64,000 nucleotides of DNA from Streptacidiphilus jeojiense (GCF_000719095.1 NZ_JOEH01000003.1:186001-250000), one strand, 5' to 3'; numbered from the stretch's first letter, positions 27,185 to 39,975 are shown. A program made the numbers and translations. The notes: a model not told the origin generated them from the letters alone.

Positions 27185-28243
27185 ATGAGCGACGCCGTCT
27201 CTCCGCAGCACGGTTTCACCATGACCAGGCGCGGCTACGACCCGGACCAGGTCGAACGGGCGCTGGCCGAGCTCACCGAGGGCCGTGACCAGGCCTGGGA
27301 GCGGCTGTCCGGCCTCGGCAACCGGATGCGCGCGCTGGAGCAGCAGCTGATCGACGCCGCCAAGGCCGCCGAGGAGGCCGAGCCGCCGTCCTTCGCGCAC
27401 CTCAGCGAACGGGCCGGGCGGCTGCTGGTGATCGCCGAGGAGGAGGCCTCGGCGATCCGGGCCGAGGCGGAGGACTGGATCGACGCCCTCGACGCCGGGG
27501 CCCGCGCCGACGGCCAGCAGCTCCGGGCCGAGGCCGACGACCAGGCGGTACGGCTGCGCGCCGCCGCCGACGAGGGCCACCGGCGCGAGCTGGAGCGGGC
27601 CCGCTCCCGGGCCGAGGCCGAGCGGGCCGACGCCGACCGTGAGGCCCGCACCCTGCGCGAGGAGGCGGCCGGCTACGCGGGCGGCGTGCGGGACCGGGCC
27701 CAGGAGATCGCCGAGACCACCCGCGCCCGGCTGGCGGCGCTGCAGCACCGGGCGGACCAGGAGCTGGCTGCGGCGGAGGCCGCCGCGGTGGCGCAGGAGG
27801 AGCAGCTGACCTCCGGCGCCGAGCGCAAGCAGGGCGAGGCCGAGCGGCACCGCAAGGCCATGCAGGCCCTGGCCGAGGAGATCGAGGCGGAGGCCGCCAC
27901 CAGGGTCGAGCGCATCGTCGAGGCCGCCCAGCGCGAGGCCGAGCGGATCGCCGCCGCGGCCCAGCGCGACCAGGCGGCCTTCGCCGAGCGCCGCGACGAG
28001 CTGCAGGCCCATCTCGACCACATCCGCACCACCCTGACCGCCCTCACCGGGGCGGTGGACGCCCCGGCCGACCCCGACGGCAGCGAGGGCGCGACCGCCG
28101 AGGTTCCGCTCCCGGCAGCGGTCGAGGCAGCGGACGGGGCAGCGGTCGAGGCGGAGGCCGAGACGGCGGTGCTGGAGGCGGTCCAGGTCGAGACGGCGGA
28201 GCTGCCGACCGAGGAACTCAGGGCCGCGGCGGACGAGAGCTGA
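27185..28243 (+). CDS. DivIVA-like long coiled-coil protein
   Basis: A 352-residue, almost entirely helical protein. The N-terminus FTMTRRGYDPDQVERALAEL resembles the DivIVA lipid-binding domain. Residues 35-290 form a continuous Ala/Glu/Arg coiled coil rich in AEAE and REAER heptads. An acidic Ala/Glu tail of about 60 residues follows. Actinobacterial homologues are often labelled 'cellulose-binding protein', a doubtful name; polar-growth or cytoskeletal roles similar to Scy/FilP are more likely but unproven. ATG 27185 is chosen, with GAGAGGA upstream. mfd follows on the same strand after about 110 bp. Confidence 0.7.
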   Translation: MSDAVSPQHGFTMTRRGYDPDQVERALAELTEGRDQAWERLSGLGNRMRALEQQLIDAAKAAEEAEPPSFAHLSERAGRLLVIAEEEASAIRAEAEDWIDALDAGARADGQQLRAEADDQAVRLRAAADEGHRRELERARSRAEAERADADREARTLREEAAGYAGGVRDRAQEIAETTRARLAALQHRADQELAAAEAAAVAQEEQLTSGAERKQGEAERHRKAMQALAEEIEAEAATRVERIVEAAQREAERIAAAAQRDQAAFAERRDELQAHLDHIRTTLTALTGAVDAPADPDGSEGATAEVPLPAAVEAADGAAVEAEAETAVLEAVQVETAELPTEELRAAADES

Positions 28244-28352
28244 GCGTGCTCCGGCCGGTGTCCGCCCGGGGGCGTACCCTGGGTACCCCCGGTGCGCAAC
28301 GCGTTCCGGGTGCTTCGCGTTGCCCACGGCTGAGACCCGCTGAGAGAAGTCC

Positions 28353-31916
<3,564 letters not shown>

Positions 31917-31927
31917 CCTTGTCTTTA

Positions 31928-31946
31928 GGGGCGCGGGGAACTGCGC
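31928..31946. repeat. Half copy of the palindromic element, copy D
   Basis: GGGGCGCGGGGAACTGCGC matches the right arm of copies A-C, but no left arm precedes it. It lies 11 bp after the mfd stop. It is either a decayed element or one arm left by recombination. Confidence 0.75.
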
Positions 31947-31991
31947 AAACCCCAGCCACCTATAACCCGCACCAACCCAAGGACGAGCACC

Positions 31992-32888
31992 ATGCTCCTA
32001 GGTCTGACAATGGCCCTCACCGCCGCCCTGTGCTTCGGCGTGGCCATGGTGCTGCAAGCCCTCGGCGCCCAGCGCCACCAGTCCACCCCCGGCGAGGGCC
32101 TCCTCGGCACGGCCAAGGCCATGCTCAACCTCCCCTTCGCCGCAGGCCTCCTGCTGGACTGCTTCGGCTTCGTCGCCCAGCTGATCGCGCTGCGCTCGCT
32201 CCCCCTGTACGTCGTGCAGGCGGCCCTCGCCGGAGCCCTCGCGGTCACCGCCGTGCTGGGTGCGGCGATGCTCAAGATCCGGCTGGGTCGGGCCGAGTGG
32301 GCCGGCGTCGCCGGCGTCTGCGTCGGCCTCGCCGTCCTCGGTGCGACGGCCGGCGCCGAGGGGCACCGGCAGCCGTCCGAGGCCTTCCACTGGGCCCTCC
32401 TCGCCGCCGTGGCCGCCCTCGCGGCCGTCGGCGGACTCGCCTGGAAGCTGCGCGAGCCGCGCCGCGCCGCCGTCATGGGTACCCTCTGCGGGCTGGGCTT
32501 CGGCGTGGTCGGCCTGGCGGTCCGGGTCCTCCCCTCGGTGCACGGCCTGGACCTGGTCCCGCTGCTCAAGGAGCCGGCGACCTACGCGCTGCTGGCCGGC
32601 GGCGCCGTCTCCTTCGCCTACATGACCGAGGGCGTCCGCGGCGGCCGGGTCACCACCGCCACCGCGGCGATGGTGCTCGGCGAGACCGCACTGCCCGCCG
32701 TCCTCGGCGTGGTGCTGCTGGGCGACGGCACCCGTCACGGGCTGATGCCGCTCGCCGTCGCCGGGTTCGCCGTCGCCGTCGCCGGCGCCCTGGCGCTGGC
32801 CCGCTTCGGCGAGGTCGCCCCGGTGGAGGGGGCCGCCGATCCGGCGCACGCGGAGCAGCCCGCGGACCGGGCGACCCCGGTCAGCTGA
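31992..32888 (+). CDS. DMT-superfamily membrane protein
   Basis: A 298-residue protein with nine or ten hydrophobic helices (GLTMALTAALCFGVAMVLQA, AALAGALAVTAVLGAAMLKI, ALLAGGAVSFAYMTEG, LMPLAVAGFAVAVAGALALA). The two-fold repeat of helices and the LYVVQAALAGALAVTAV segment suit the drug/metabolite transporter (EamA/NIPA-like) group. Substrate is unknown. The end overlaps the converging DUF4352 gene by 8 bp, each stop codon lying inside the other gene. Confidence 0.75.
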   Translation: MLLGLTMALTAALCFGVAMVLQALGAQRHQSTPGEGLLGTAKAMLNLPFAAGLLLDCFGFVAQLIALRSLPLYVVQAALAGALAVTAVLGAAMLKIRLGRAEWAGVAGVCVGLAVLGATAGAEGHRQPSEAFHWALLAAVAALAAVGGLAWKLREPRRAAVMGTLCGLGFGVVGLAVRVLPSVHGLDLVPLLKEPATYALLAGGAVSFAYMTEGVRGGRVTTATAAMVLGETALPAVLGVVLLGDGTRHGLMPLAVAGFAVAVAGALALARFGEVAPVEGAADPAHAEQPADRATPVS

Positions 32889-33480
32889 CGTTCCACTGAC
32901 CGGTCTGGTCGGCCATCCCGCTGTCCAGGCCGAACTGGATCTGGGTGATCTTCGCGCCGGTCGGCACCTGGAAGGTGATGAAGCCGAGGCCGCTGCTGCC
33001 GGAGGCGATGTTCACGGCGCTGGGGAAGCTCGCGCCGGCCTTGGTGTCGCTGAAGTCCGCCTCGTACGACTGGCCCGCACTGTCCACCAGCTTGGCGCCG
33101 TTGGAGGGGGAGTCGCTGTAGGCCTTGCTGCCGGTGTCCTTGATCCGGAACTGCACGGCGTAGAAGCGCTTGCCGCTCTCCGGTGCGGTGAACTCGTCGG
33201 CGCCCTTGGGCCGGTCGACCACCTTGACCACGGTGACGTCGGCCTTCTCCCCCTCGAAGCCGCTGAGCGCGATGGTGTCGCCGACCTTCGCGGCCGCCTT
33301 CGCCGCCGCCTTGGCGGTGGCGGCGCCGCCCGTGCTGCCGGTCGAGCCGGATCCGGTGGACTTCGCCGAGGTGGCGACGGTGCTGCTCGGCATCGAGCAG
33401 GCGGTGCCGGTGGCCAGGATCAGCCCGCCTGTGAACACGGCGATGGCCGTCCTGCGCTGCTTGCTGCTCTGAACTCGCAT
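32881..33480 (-). CDS. Exported DUF4352-type lipoprotein-like protein
   Basis: A 199-residue exported protein. A basic N-terminus and hydrophobic core end at LATGTACSMPS; GTAC is a poor but possible lipobox. A Ser/Gly/Thr and Ala/Lys-rich linker follows, then an immunoglobulin-like DUF4352 domain from about residue 66 (VGDTIALSGFEGEKADVTVV, KRFYAVQFRIKDTGSKAYSD, GLGFITFQVPTGAKITQIQF). Members of this group are surface proteins of unknown function. The gene diverges from the methylase-like gene across about 170 bp. Confidence 0.75.
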   Translation of the reverse strand: MRVQSSKQRRTAIAVFTGGLILATGTACSMPSSTVATSAKSTGSGSTGSTGGAATAKAAAKAAAKVGDTIALSGFEGEKADVTVVKVVDRPKGADEFTAPESGKRFYAVQFRIKDTGSKAYSDSPSNGAKLVDSAGQSYEADFSDTKAGASFPSAVNIASGSSGLGFITFQVPTGAKITQIQFGLDSGMADQTGQWNVS

Positions 33481-33650
33481 GGTGAACCCCCTGGTTGACG
33501 GTCCAGACCGGCACCCGCCGGGCTGTTGGCATAACTAAAGCAGGTGCTGTGTACGTCGTCAACCACTCACATCGAAACTGAGTTGTTCACGGCGTCGGCC
33601 AGGGTTCGTTATGCTCACGTTCACAGCAGCAGGGGAAGCAGGAGGCACGG

Positions 33651-35741
33651 ATGCCGGACCAGGAGCACCGCGCTCAGGTGAGCGCGGTGGAGATCGCCCG
33701 GCTGGCCGGCGTCGGACGCGCCGCCGTGAGCAACTGGCGCCGGCGCCACGCCGACTTCCCGCGCCCTGTCGGCGGCACCGAGACCAGCCCGGCGTTCTCC
33801 CTGGCCGAGGTCGAGGGCTGGCTCCGCTCCCAGGGCAAGATCGTCGAACTCCCGCTGCGGGAACGCGTGCGCGGGCGCATCGAGCTGCTGCGCGACCCGG
33901 CCGGCTCGCCCGCGGCTCCGCTGGTCCCGGCCCTGGCCCTGCTGCTCCTGCTGCAGCGCGACCCAGTCGCCCGGCAGCTGCCGGCCCCCGGCGACGACCT
34001 CCGCATCGCCGCCGAACTGCCCGCCGCACTGCAGGAACAGGCGGTGCGGACGCTGGGGACCGAGGGCGCGCGGCTGCTGCGGCTCCCCGCCCTGCTCGGC
34101 AGCACCCAGGTGGAGCTGTGCCGGCTGCTGGCCGAGCTCGCCGAGGAGCGCGGCATCGCGCACACCGCGTCCGAACTGGTCGGCGCCCTGGGCGAGACCG
34201 CGGGACGCCAGGGTGCCAACGTCCCCGCGCCGCTGGCCGGGCTGCTCGCCGAACTGGCCCGCGCCGCCGGTGGCGGGACCGGTGCCTACCTCGATCCGGC
34301 CTGCGGCAACGGAGCGCTGCTGCTGGAGGCCGTGCAGCGCGGTGCCACCGCGCTGCACGGGCAGGAGGCGGACCAGGACCTGGCGGCCGTGGCCCTGCTC
34401 CGGCTGGCGCTGGACGCACCGGCCGACCGGCTGGTCCCGCTGCCGTTCACCGTCGCGGCCGGCGACGCGCTGCGCGCCGACGCCGGTCCCGAACTGCGCG
34501 CGGACGCCGTGCTGAGCAGGCCGCCGTTCAACGAACGCAACTGGGGTGCGGAGGAGCTCGGCTACGACCCGCGCTGGGAGTACGGCCTCCCTGCCCGCGC
34601 CGAGTCCGAACTCGCCTGGGTGCAGCATGCGTTGGCCCGGGTCAGGGCGGGCGGCCCGGCCGTGCTGCTGCTCCCGGGGGCCGTCGCGGCCCGGCGTTCG
34701 GGCCGCCGGATCCGGGCCGAACTGCTGCGCAGGGGAGCGCTCAGGGCCGTCGCCGCGCTTCCGGTCGGCATCGCCGCACCGTATGCGGCCGCCCTGCACA
34801 TCTGGGTGCTGCGCCGTCCGGTCCCGGGCGAGCCCCCGCCGGTCCGGGTGCTGCTGGTCGACGCCGGGGGCGGCTCCGCGAGCGGCTCCGGGGCCCTCGA
34901 CGGGGTGCTGGAGGCCTGGACGGCCTTCGACGGCGCGGCCGACACGGATCCCGTCGAACAGCCGGGGCGCTACCGGGCCGTCCCGATCGTCGACCTGCTG
35001 GACGACGAGACCGACCTGACTCCGGCCCGGCACCTCCCGCAGCGACCGGCCGACGCCCACCGCACCCTGACCGAGGCTCAGCAGCAACTCGACGGTCTGC
35101 TGGACGCACTGACGCCGCTTCAGGGGAGCCTGCCCGGGCACCGCCCCGGCGCCGACGACGGCTCGCACCGCGCCGCGCCCACGATCGCCGAGCTGATCCG
35201 CGCCGGCGCGGTGGAACTGCCGCCCGAGGGCGAGCCGCCGCAGCCCGGGGACGTGGTCGTGCTGCTCGGGGCGGGGGGCCGGGTCGACGTCCAGGAGGAG
35301 TCGGCGGGAGAGTCGGCCGGAGGTCGGCCCATTGCCGAGGCCACCGCGCCGGCGCTGCTGCTGCGTCCGGACCCGACCGTGCTGGACCCGTGGTTCCTGG
35401 CCGGCTTCGTCGAGGCGACGGTCCGCACCGAACGGGCCGGGGGCGGTACAGCCGTCTCCTCGTCGTTCACGGCCGGCGCCGGGTCGACGACCTCGTCCGC
35501 CGCGCTGCCGGCGGGCAGCTCCAGCACCCTCTCCGCCGCCGCCTCGGCCGCCACCCGCAGGGACGTCCGCAGGACCCGGGTGCCCCGGCTGCCGCTGGCC
35601 GAACAGGCAAGCTACGCCCGGCCGTTCCGGCAGCTGGCGGTGTTCCGGCGGAACCTGCTGGAGGCCGCGGACCTCGGCGACCGGCTGACCCTGGGCATCC
35701 TCTCCGGCCTGGTGGACGGGAGCCTGGCGCCGGAACAGTGA
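33651..35741 (+). CDS. Lone N6-adenine methylase homologue with N-terminal HTH and degenerate motif IV
   Basis: A 696-residue protein. Residues 10-35 are a helix-turn-helix (VEIARLAGVGRAAVSNWRRR). The central HsdM-like domain has SAM motif I YLDPACGNGALLLEA (Asp215), but motif IV reads LSRPPFNERNW: Arg290 replaces the Asn/Asp that contacts the target base in (N/D)PP(F/Y). The following NERNWGAEELGYDPRWEYG is well kept. The C-terminal third resembles a specificity-type or helical region. No restriction or specificity genes are nearby. Methylation activity is doubtful, and a DNA-binding or regulatory role is possible. ATG 33651 follows AGGAGGCACGG. Confidence 0.78.
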   Translation: MPDQEHRAQVSAVEIARLAGVGRAAVSNWRRRHADFPRPVGGTETSPAFSLAEVEGWLRSQGKIVELPLRERVRGRIELLRDPAGSPAAPLVPALALLLLLQRDPVARQLPAPGDDLRIAAELPAALQEQAVRTLGTEGARLLRLPALLGSTQVELCRLLAELAEERGIAHTASELVGALGETAGRQGANVPAPLAGLLAELARAAGGGTGAYLDPACGNGALLLEAVQRGATALHGQEADQDLAAVALLRLALDAPADRLVPLPFTVAAGDALRADAGPELRADAVLSRPPFNERNWGAEELGYDPRWEYGLPARAESELAWVQHALARVRAGGPAVLLLPGAVAARRSGRRIRAELLRRGALRAVAALPVGIAAPYAAALHIWVLRRPVPGEPPPVRVLLVDAGGGSASGSGALDGVLEAWTAFDGAADTDPVEQPGRYRAVPIVDLLDDETDLTPARHLPQRPADAHRTLTEAQQQLDGLLDALTPLQGSLPGHRPGADDGSHRAAPTIAELIRAGAVELPPEGEPPQPGDVVVLLGAGGRVDVQEESAGESAGGRPIAEATAPALLLRPDPTVLDPWFLAGFVEATVRTERAGGGTAVSSSFTAGAGSTTSSAALPAGSSSTLSAAASAATRRDVRRTRVPRLPLAEQASYARPFRQLAVFRRNLLEAADLGDRLTLGILSGLVDGSLAPEQ

Positions 35742-35841
35742 CCACCCCGCGGTGACCAGGAACCGAGGAACCGGGCGGGCCGTCCGCCGTCGGCGGTAGC
35801 GTGTGCTCAGCATCGCCCACCCGCGGCATCCGGAGCACTAC

Positions 35842-36405
35842 ATGGCAGCGATACCTCCTGGTCAGGCACCACGCTGGCACGCCGGGACGGTGCTGCTCGC
35901 GCTGGTGCCCGTGGTCAGCTGCGGGCTGCTGGCCTTCGCCCCGGCGGCCTACCTCGCGGTGCTGCGGCGCAATGCGGCCAGTTGGGTGGCGCTGGGAGTC
36001 ATCGCGGCCATGAGCGGCTTCGAGATGTACCTGAGCGAGACCGCGCCCAAGAACGGTCCCAGCGCGGCCGCGGGGGCGTTCTTCCTGCTGACCATGACCG
36101 CCCCGGTCGGGCACTTCGTGATCAGCCTGCGCCACTGGCAGCGGCAGACCGCCTGGGACGCCGGCGCGGCGGCACAGCCACCGGCGTACCCGCCGGTCCC
36201 GCCGTCCTACGGCCCCAACCCGTACCAGCAGCCGCCGCAGCCCTACCAGCAGCCCTATCAGGTGGCCCAGCCCTACCAGGTGCAACCGCCGGCTCCGGTG
36301 CAGCCGAACCCGCTGTCGTACGACCGTCCCGCGCCGGCCACCGAGGACGTCGGCGCCGAACTGCGCAAGCTCAGCGAGCGGCTCCGCGGGGAGCCCGGGC
36401 AGTGA
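35842..36405 (+). CDS. Small membrane protein with Pro/Gln/Tyr-rich tail, paired with a Ser/Thr kinase
   Basis: About 187 residues. Three hydrophobic segments (VLLALVPVVSCGLLAFAPAA, SWVALGVIAAMSGFEMYL, AAAGAFFLLTMTAPVGHFVI) are followed by a cytoplasmic-type tail rich in YQQP/PYQ repeats, ending with an amphipathic GAELRKLSERLRG. ATG 35842 is preferred over GTG 35803, because CCGGAG lies at a suitable distance. Its stop overlaps the GTG start of the kinase gene, so the two are made together. It may be a membrane partner or substrate of the kinase; this is inference. Confidence 0.65.
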   Translation: MAAIPPGQAPRWHAGTVLLALVPVVSCGLLAFAPAAYLAVLRRNAASWVALGVIAAMSGFEMYLSETAPKNGPSAAAGAFFLLTMTAPVGHFVISLRHWQRQTAWDAGAAAQPPAYPPVPPSYGPNPYQQPPQPYQQPYQVAQPYQVQPPAPVQPNPLSYDRPAPATEDVGAELRKLSERLRGEPGQ

Positions 36406-38015
36406 CCCCGGCGCAGCGCGTCGTCGCCGAGCGCTACCGGCTGGACAGCCTGATCGGCAAGGGCGGCATGGGCCAGGTCTGGGCCGGCACCGACCTGCGC
36501 CTGGGCCGCCGGGTCGCGGTCAAGCTGCTCCGCGACGACCTGGTCTCCTCCACCACCGGCGCCGCCGTGACCAGTTCGCTGGACCTGGCGGACCAGCAGG
36601 CCAGGTTCACCCGGGAGTGCCGGATCACCGCACGGCTCGACCACCCGGGCCTGGTCACGGTGTTCGACGCGGGCAGCGACGGCAGGCACCACTTCCTGGT
36701 GATGCAACTGCTGGACGGAATGACGCTGGCCGATCTGATCGCCGAGAACGACGACCTGCCCTACTCCTGGGCCGTCTCGGTGGCGGCCCAGCTCTGCGCG
36801 GCCCTGGCCACGGTCCACGCCGTGCCCGCGGTCCACCGCGACCTCAAGCCCGGCAATGTGATGGTCCGTCCGGACGGCCGGGTGGTGCTGCTGGACCTGG
36901 GCATCGCCTCCGCCTTCGAACCGGAGCTGAGCACCCTGACCCGGACCGGGCACCCGGTGGGGACGCCCAGCTACATGGCGCCGGAGCAGGCCCTCAGCGG
37001 CCGGGCCGAGCCGCGCAGCGACCTCTACGCGCTCGGCTGCACCCTCTACGCCATGCTCACCGGGGACGCGCCGTTCCAGGGGCGCACCCCGCTGGCGGTG
37101 ATGACCCAGCACGTGTCGCAGCCGCCCAGGCCGGTCCGCGAGCTGCGCCCGGACCTCCCCGACGCGCTGGAGCAGCTGGTCACCCGGCTGCTGGCCAAGG
37201 ACCCCGCCGACCGGCCGGCCTCCGCCCAGGAGGTCTACCGGCTGCTGCTGCCGCTGCTCCCGCGTTCCAGCACCGACTCCGCCGCCGCGCTGCGGGCCGG
37301 CGTCCAGCCGGATCCGTCCCGTCCGTTCCGGCATCCGGCGGCGCCCCCGCCGGGGCCGGGCGCGGGCCCGGGAGCGGGTTCGGCGCCGGAGGGTCCCGCG
37401 CCGGCCGAGGCGGCCCGGCTGGCCTCCGGCCTCTACGAGGCGCGCCGCTACGGCGAGGCGGCCGCGCTGCTCGCCTCGGCCGTGCCCAGGGCCGCGGCCG
37501 AGCACGGCAGCACCGCCGCCCCGGTGCGCGACCTGCGGCGGCTGCACGCCCGGGTGCTGATGGACGATCAGCAGTACCGCCGGGCCCACGAGGAGTACGA
37601 CCTGCTGGCCCGGGCCTACGCGGCCGAGCGCGGCCCCGACGCCGTCGAGGCGCTGGAGTGCGCGGCGAGTGCGGCGGAGTGCCTGGCGCACTCCGGGAAC
37701 GCGGTGGGCGCGCTCGCCGAGTGCCGCGCGGTGCTGGCCGGCTACGAGCGGCGCCGGATGCAGGGGCTCGCGGTCGAGCCGGAGCGGGTGTTCCGGATCC
37801 GGCAGCGGATCGGCGAACTGCTGCTCGCGGCCGATGATCCCGAGGCGGCGCAGGCCGCGCTGCTGCCGCTCTGGCACGACCTGGAACGCTGCTACGGACC
37901 GCACCACGCCAGGGTGGCCGAGGTCGGCGGGCTGCTCGGTGCGGCCCGCTCGGCCGCCGCGGGGCGGGCCGCGCGGATGCCCACCGGCTTCGGGCCGCCC
38001 CCACCGGCGTGGTGA
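36402..38015 (+). CDS. Serine/threonine protein kinase with C-terminal TPR-like region
   Basis: A 537-residue PknB-type kinase. Glycine loop IGKGGMGQVWAGTD, ATP lysine AVKLLRDD (Lys41), catalytic loop VHRDLKPGNVMV (Asp147), DLG in place of DFG (LLDLGIAS), activation segment HPVGTPSYMAPEQALSGRAE. A Pro/Gly linker (about 305-335) leads to roughly 200 residues of Ala-rich helical repeats resembling tetratricopeptides. There is no transmembrane helix and no PASTA domain, unlike PknB; the co-translated membrane protein may bring it to the membrane. GTG 36402 overlaps the preceding stop. Confidence 0.9.
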   Translation: MTPAQRVVAERYRLDSLIGKGGMGQVWAGTDLRLGRRVAVKLLRDDLVSSTTGAAVTSSLDLADQQARFTRECRITARLDHPGLVTVFDAGSDGRHHFLVMQLLDGMTLADLIAENDDLPYSWAVSVAAQLCAALATVHAVPAVHRDLKPGNVMVRPDGRVVLLDLGIASAFEPELSTLTRTGHPVGTPSYMAPEQALSGRAEPRSDLYALGCTLYAMLTGDAPFQGRTPLAVMTQHVSQPPRPVRELRPDLPDALEQLVTRLLAKDPADRPASAQEVYRLLLPLLPRSSTDSAAALRAGVQPDPSRPFRHPAAPPPGPGAGPGAGSAPEGPAPAEAARLASGLYEARRYGEAAALLASAVPRAAAEHGSTAAPVRDLRRLHARVLMDDQQYRRAHEEYDLLARAYAAERGPDAVEALECAASAAECLAHSGNAVGALAECRAVLAGYERRRMQGLAVEPERVFRIRQRIGELLLAADDPEAAQAALLPLWHDLERCYGPHHARVAEVGGLLGAARSAAAGRAARMPTGFGPPPPAW

Positions 38016-38182
38016 CGCCGCACGGCCGCGACATGCCCACGCCGACCCGGTGACGCCGACCTGGTGACATCGGCCTGGTGCGCTGCCTATCCTCGGTGCT
38101 CGGAGCAGTAACAGACGTATCGTCAGACCCGTACGTGACATGCAGTCGCAGCGCGCCGTAGGCGCCACCGCCGGGAGGCCCC

Positions 38183-38800
38183 GTGAACCGCCGTCGCACC
38201 GCCGCCGCCGTCCTCGCCCTGTGCGCCGCCGGTGCCCTCACGGCCTGCTCCTCGGGGCCGGCCCACCCCGGGGCGGCGGCCGTGGTCGGGAACGACCGGA
38301 TCACCGTCGCCACCCTGCAGTCGCACGTCTCCGCCTTCCAGAGCGCGGCCGTCGGCGACAGCGCCGCCCAGCAGCAGGCCGGGGTCTCCCAGAAGACGCT
38401 GGCCCTGCTGGTGTCGGAGCAGCTGGTGGACCAGGCGCTGGCCAAGGAGGGCAAGTCCGTCACCGAGGGGCAGGTGCAGCAGGTCGAGGCGGCCTACCTG
38501 CAGCAGGCCGGCAGCGCGCAGGCGCTGCGGCAGGCAGTGGTGGACAACCTGTTCCTGGCCCCCGCCGACCTGGAGATCTACGCCCACCTCCAGGCCGGGC
38601 AGGTGCTGCTGCTGCAGGCGGCCGGGGTGGACCCGAGCTCCAGCACCGCCGACAGCGCGCTGCAGCAGATCGTCGCCAAGGCGAGCGGCGAGATCGGGGT
38701 GACCGTCAACCCCCGCTACGGCAGCTGGGACGCCAAGGCCCTCACCCTGGCGGCGGCGGACCAGCCGTGGCTCAAGAAGACGGCGTCCACGACGGCGTAA
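38183..38800 (+). CDS. SurA N-terminal-domain lipoprotein
   Basis: A 205-residue predicted lipoprotein. Signal peptide NRRRTAAAVLALCAAGALTACSS with lipobox LTAC. The mature part, VVGNDRITVATLQSHVSAFQ and long Gln/Ala helices (LALLVSEQLVDQALAKEGKS, TEGQVQQVEAAYLQQAG), resembles the SurA N-terminal chaperone domain without a peptidyl-prolyl isomerase domain. Such proteins commonly precede mazG in Streptomyces. GTG 38183 with GGGAGG upstream. It probably helps fold exported proteins; substrates are unknown. Confidence 0.8.
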   Translation: MNRRRTAAAVLALCAAGALTACSSGPAHPGAAAVVGNDRITVATLQSHVSAFQSAAVGDSAAQQQAGVSQKTLALLVSEQLVDQALAKEGKSVTEGQVQQVEAAYLQQAGSAQALRQAVVDNLFLAPADLEIYAHLQAGQVLLLQAAGVDPSSSTADSALQQIVAKASGEIGVTVNPRYGSWDAKALTLAAADQPWLKKTASTTA

Positions 38801-38814
38801 CAGGGTTTTCGGCT

Positions 38815-38940
38815 GCGGCGTCTGCCTGGCTTGTCGCGCAGTTCCCCGCGCCCCTGGCCAACTGCAACTGAACCACCGTGGGTGAGTTGCAGCCCCGTCA
38901 GGGGCGCGGGGAACTGCGCGCCCAGCCAGGCAGACGCCGC
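38815..38940. repeat. Palindromic intergenic element, copy C
   Basis: The largest copy. Outer 16-bp arms GCGGCGTCTGCCTGGC (38815-38830) and its complement (38925-38940) are perfect; inner 22-bp arms lie at 38835-38856 and 38899-38920. A third nested stem, CTGCAACT (38862-38869) with AGTTGCAG (38885-38892), lies in the loop. Only the 4-nt TTGT/CCCA junction is unpaired. It lies between the lipoprotein gene and mazG. Confidence 0.88.
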
Positions 38941-38976
38941 AGCCAACAAGAAACGCCCAACCGGTAAGTTCAGGTC

Positions 38977-39975
38977 GTGGCAGAAAGAGACTTCACCCCC
39001 GCCGGACGGCTCGTCCTCCTTTCCAGCACCCACCGCGTCGCCCCCGGCCTGCTCTCCTGGCCCGCCTGGGACACCCTGCGCAGCGCCGACCGGGTCCTGG
39101 TCGGCGACCCGGCGCACCCCCAGCTGCCCCCGGTGCGCGCCGCAGGCGTCGCCGTCGAGGTGCTGGACGTACCCGCGTACGCGCTGGCCCGGACCCTGAC
39201 GGAGGCGGCCTCCGGCCGCACCGCGGTGTGGATCGGCGGTGTGGACGGCGACCCCGGGCTGACCGACGCGCTCGCGCGGATCGCCGTCGAGGGCGGCGGC
39301 CCGGCCGCCGGCACCGTCCCGGAGATCGAGCTGCTGCCCGGCTCCTACGACCTGCCCGGGGCCCGGCTGCTCGACCTGGTCGCGGTGATGGACCGGCTGC
39401 GGTCGCCCGGCGGCTGCCCCTGGGACGCCGAGCAGACCTCCGAGTCGCTGGTGAAGTACCTGGTGGAGGAGGCGTTCGAGCTGGTCGAGGCGATCGAGGA
39501 GGGCGACCGCGAGATGCTCCGCGAGGAGCTCGGGGACGTCCTGCTCCAGGTGATGTTCCACGCCAGGATCGCCGAGGAGGATCCGGAGCAGCCCTTCGGC
39601 ATCGACGAGGTCGCCGGCGGCATCGTCGACAAGCTGATGTATCGCCATCCCCATGTGTTCGCGGACGTGCACGCCCCCACGGCCGAGCACGTCGAGGCCA
39701 ACTGGGAGCAGTTGAAGGCCGCCGAGAAGCAGCGCGACTCCGTGGTGGACGGCGTGCCGCTGGCGCAGCCCGCACTCGCGCTGGCCGCCAAGCTGCACTC
39801 CCGCGCGGCCAAGGCCGGGCTGGAGCCCGCCCGTCCCACCGGCCCGGACATCGGCGACCGGCTGCTCGACCTGGCCGTCCAGGCCCAGCAGCAGGGCCTG
39901 GACCCCGAGGCCGAACTGCGCGCCGCGGCCCGCCGCTACCGCGAGGCCATCCGGCAGGCGGAGCAGGGCAGCTGA
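38977..39975 (+). CDS. mazG: Nucleoside triphosphate pyrophosphohydrolase MazG
   Basis: A 332-residue protein that hydrolyses NTPs and dNTPs to monophosphates for house-cleaning. The MazG core has RLRSPGGCPWDAEQTSESLV, EEAFELVEAIEEGD (the EExxE metal site), and EELGDVLLQVMFHARIAEED. The N-terminal about 115 residues (RLVLLSSTHRVAPGLLSWPA, ADRVLVGDPAHP) resemble a worn tetrapyrrole-methylase-like domain as found in YabN-type fusions. GTG 38977 is supported by the conserved start and lies 37 bp after palindromic element C. Its stop overlaps the start of endonuclease V (TGATG). Confidence 0.92.
   Translation: MAERDFTPAGRLVLLSSTHRVAPGLLSWPAWDTLRSADRVLVGDPAHPQLPPVRAAGVAVEVLDVPAYALARTLTEAASGRTAVWIGGVDGDPGLTDALARIAVEGGGPAAGTVPEIELLPGSYDLPGARLLDLVAVMDRLRSPGGCPWDAEQTSESLVKYLVEEAFELVEAIEEGDREMLREELGDVLLQVMFHARIAEEDPEQPFGIDEVAGGIVDKLMYRHPHVFADVHAPTAEHVEANWEQLKAAEKQRDSVVDGVPLAQPALALAAKLHSRAAKAGLEPARPTGPDIGDRLLDLAVQAQQQGLDPEAELRAAARRYREAIRQAEQGS

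Noticed and set aside
33651..35741. Type I restriction-modification system
   Set aside because: Only a methylase-like gene is present. No restriction or specificity subunit is nearby, and the catalytic motif is altered.
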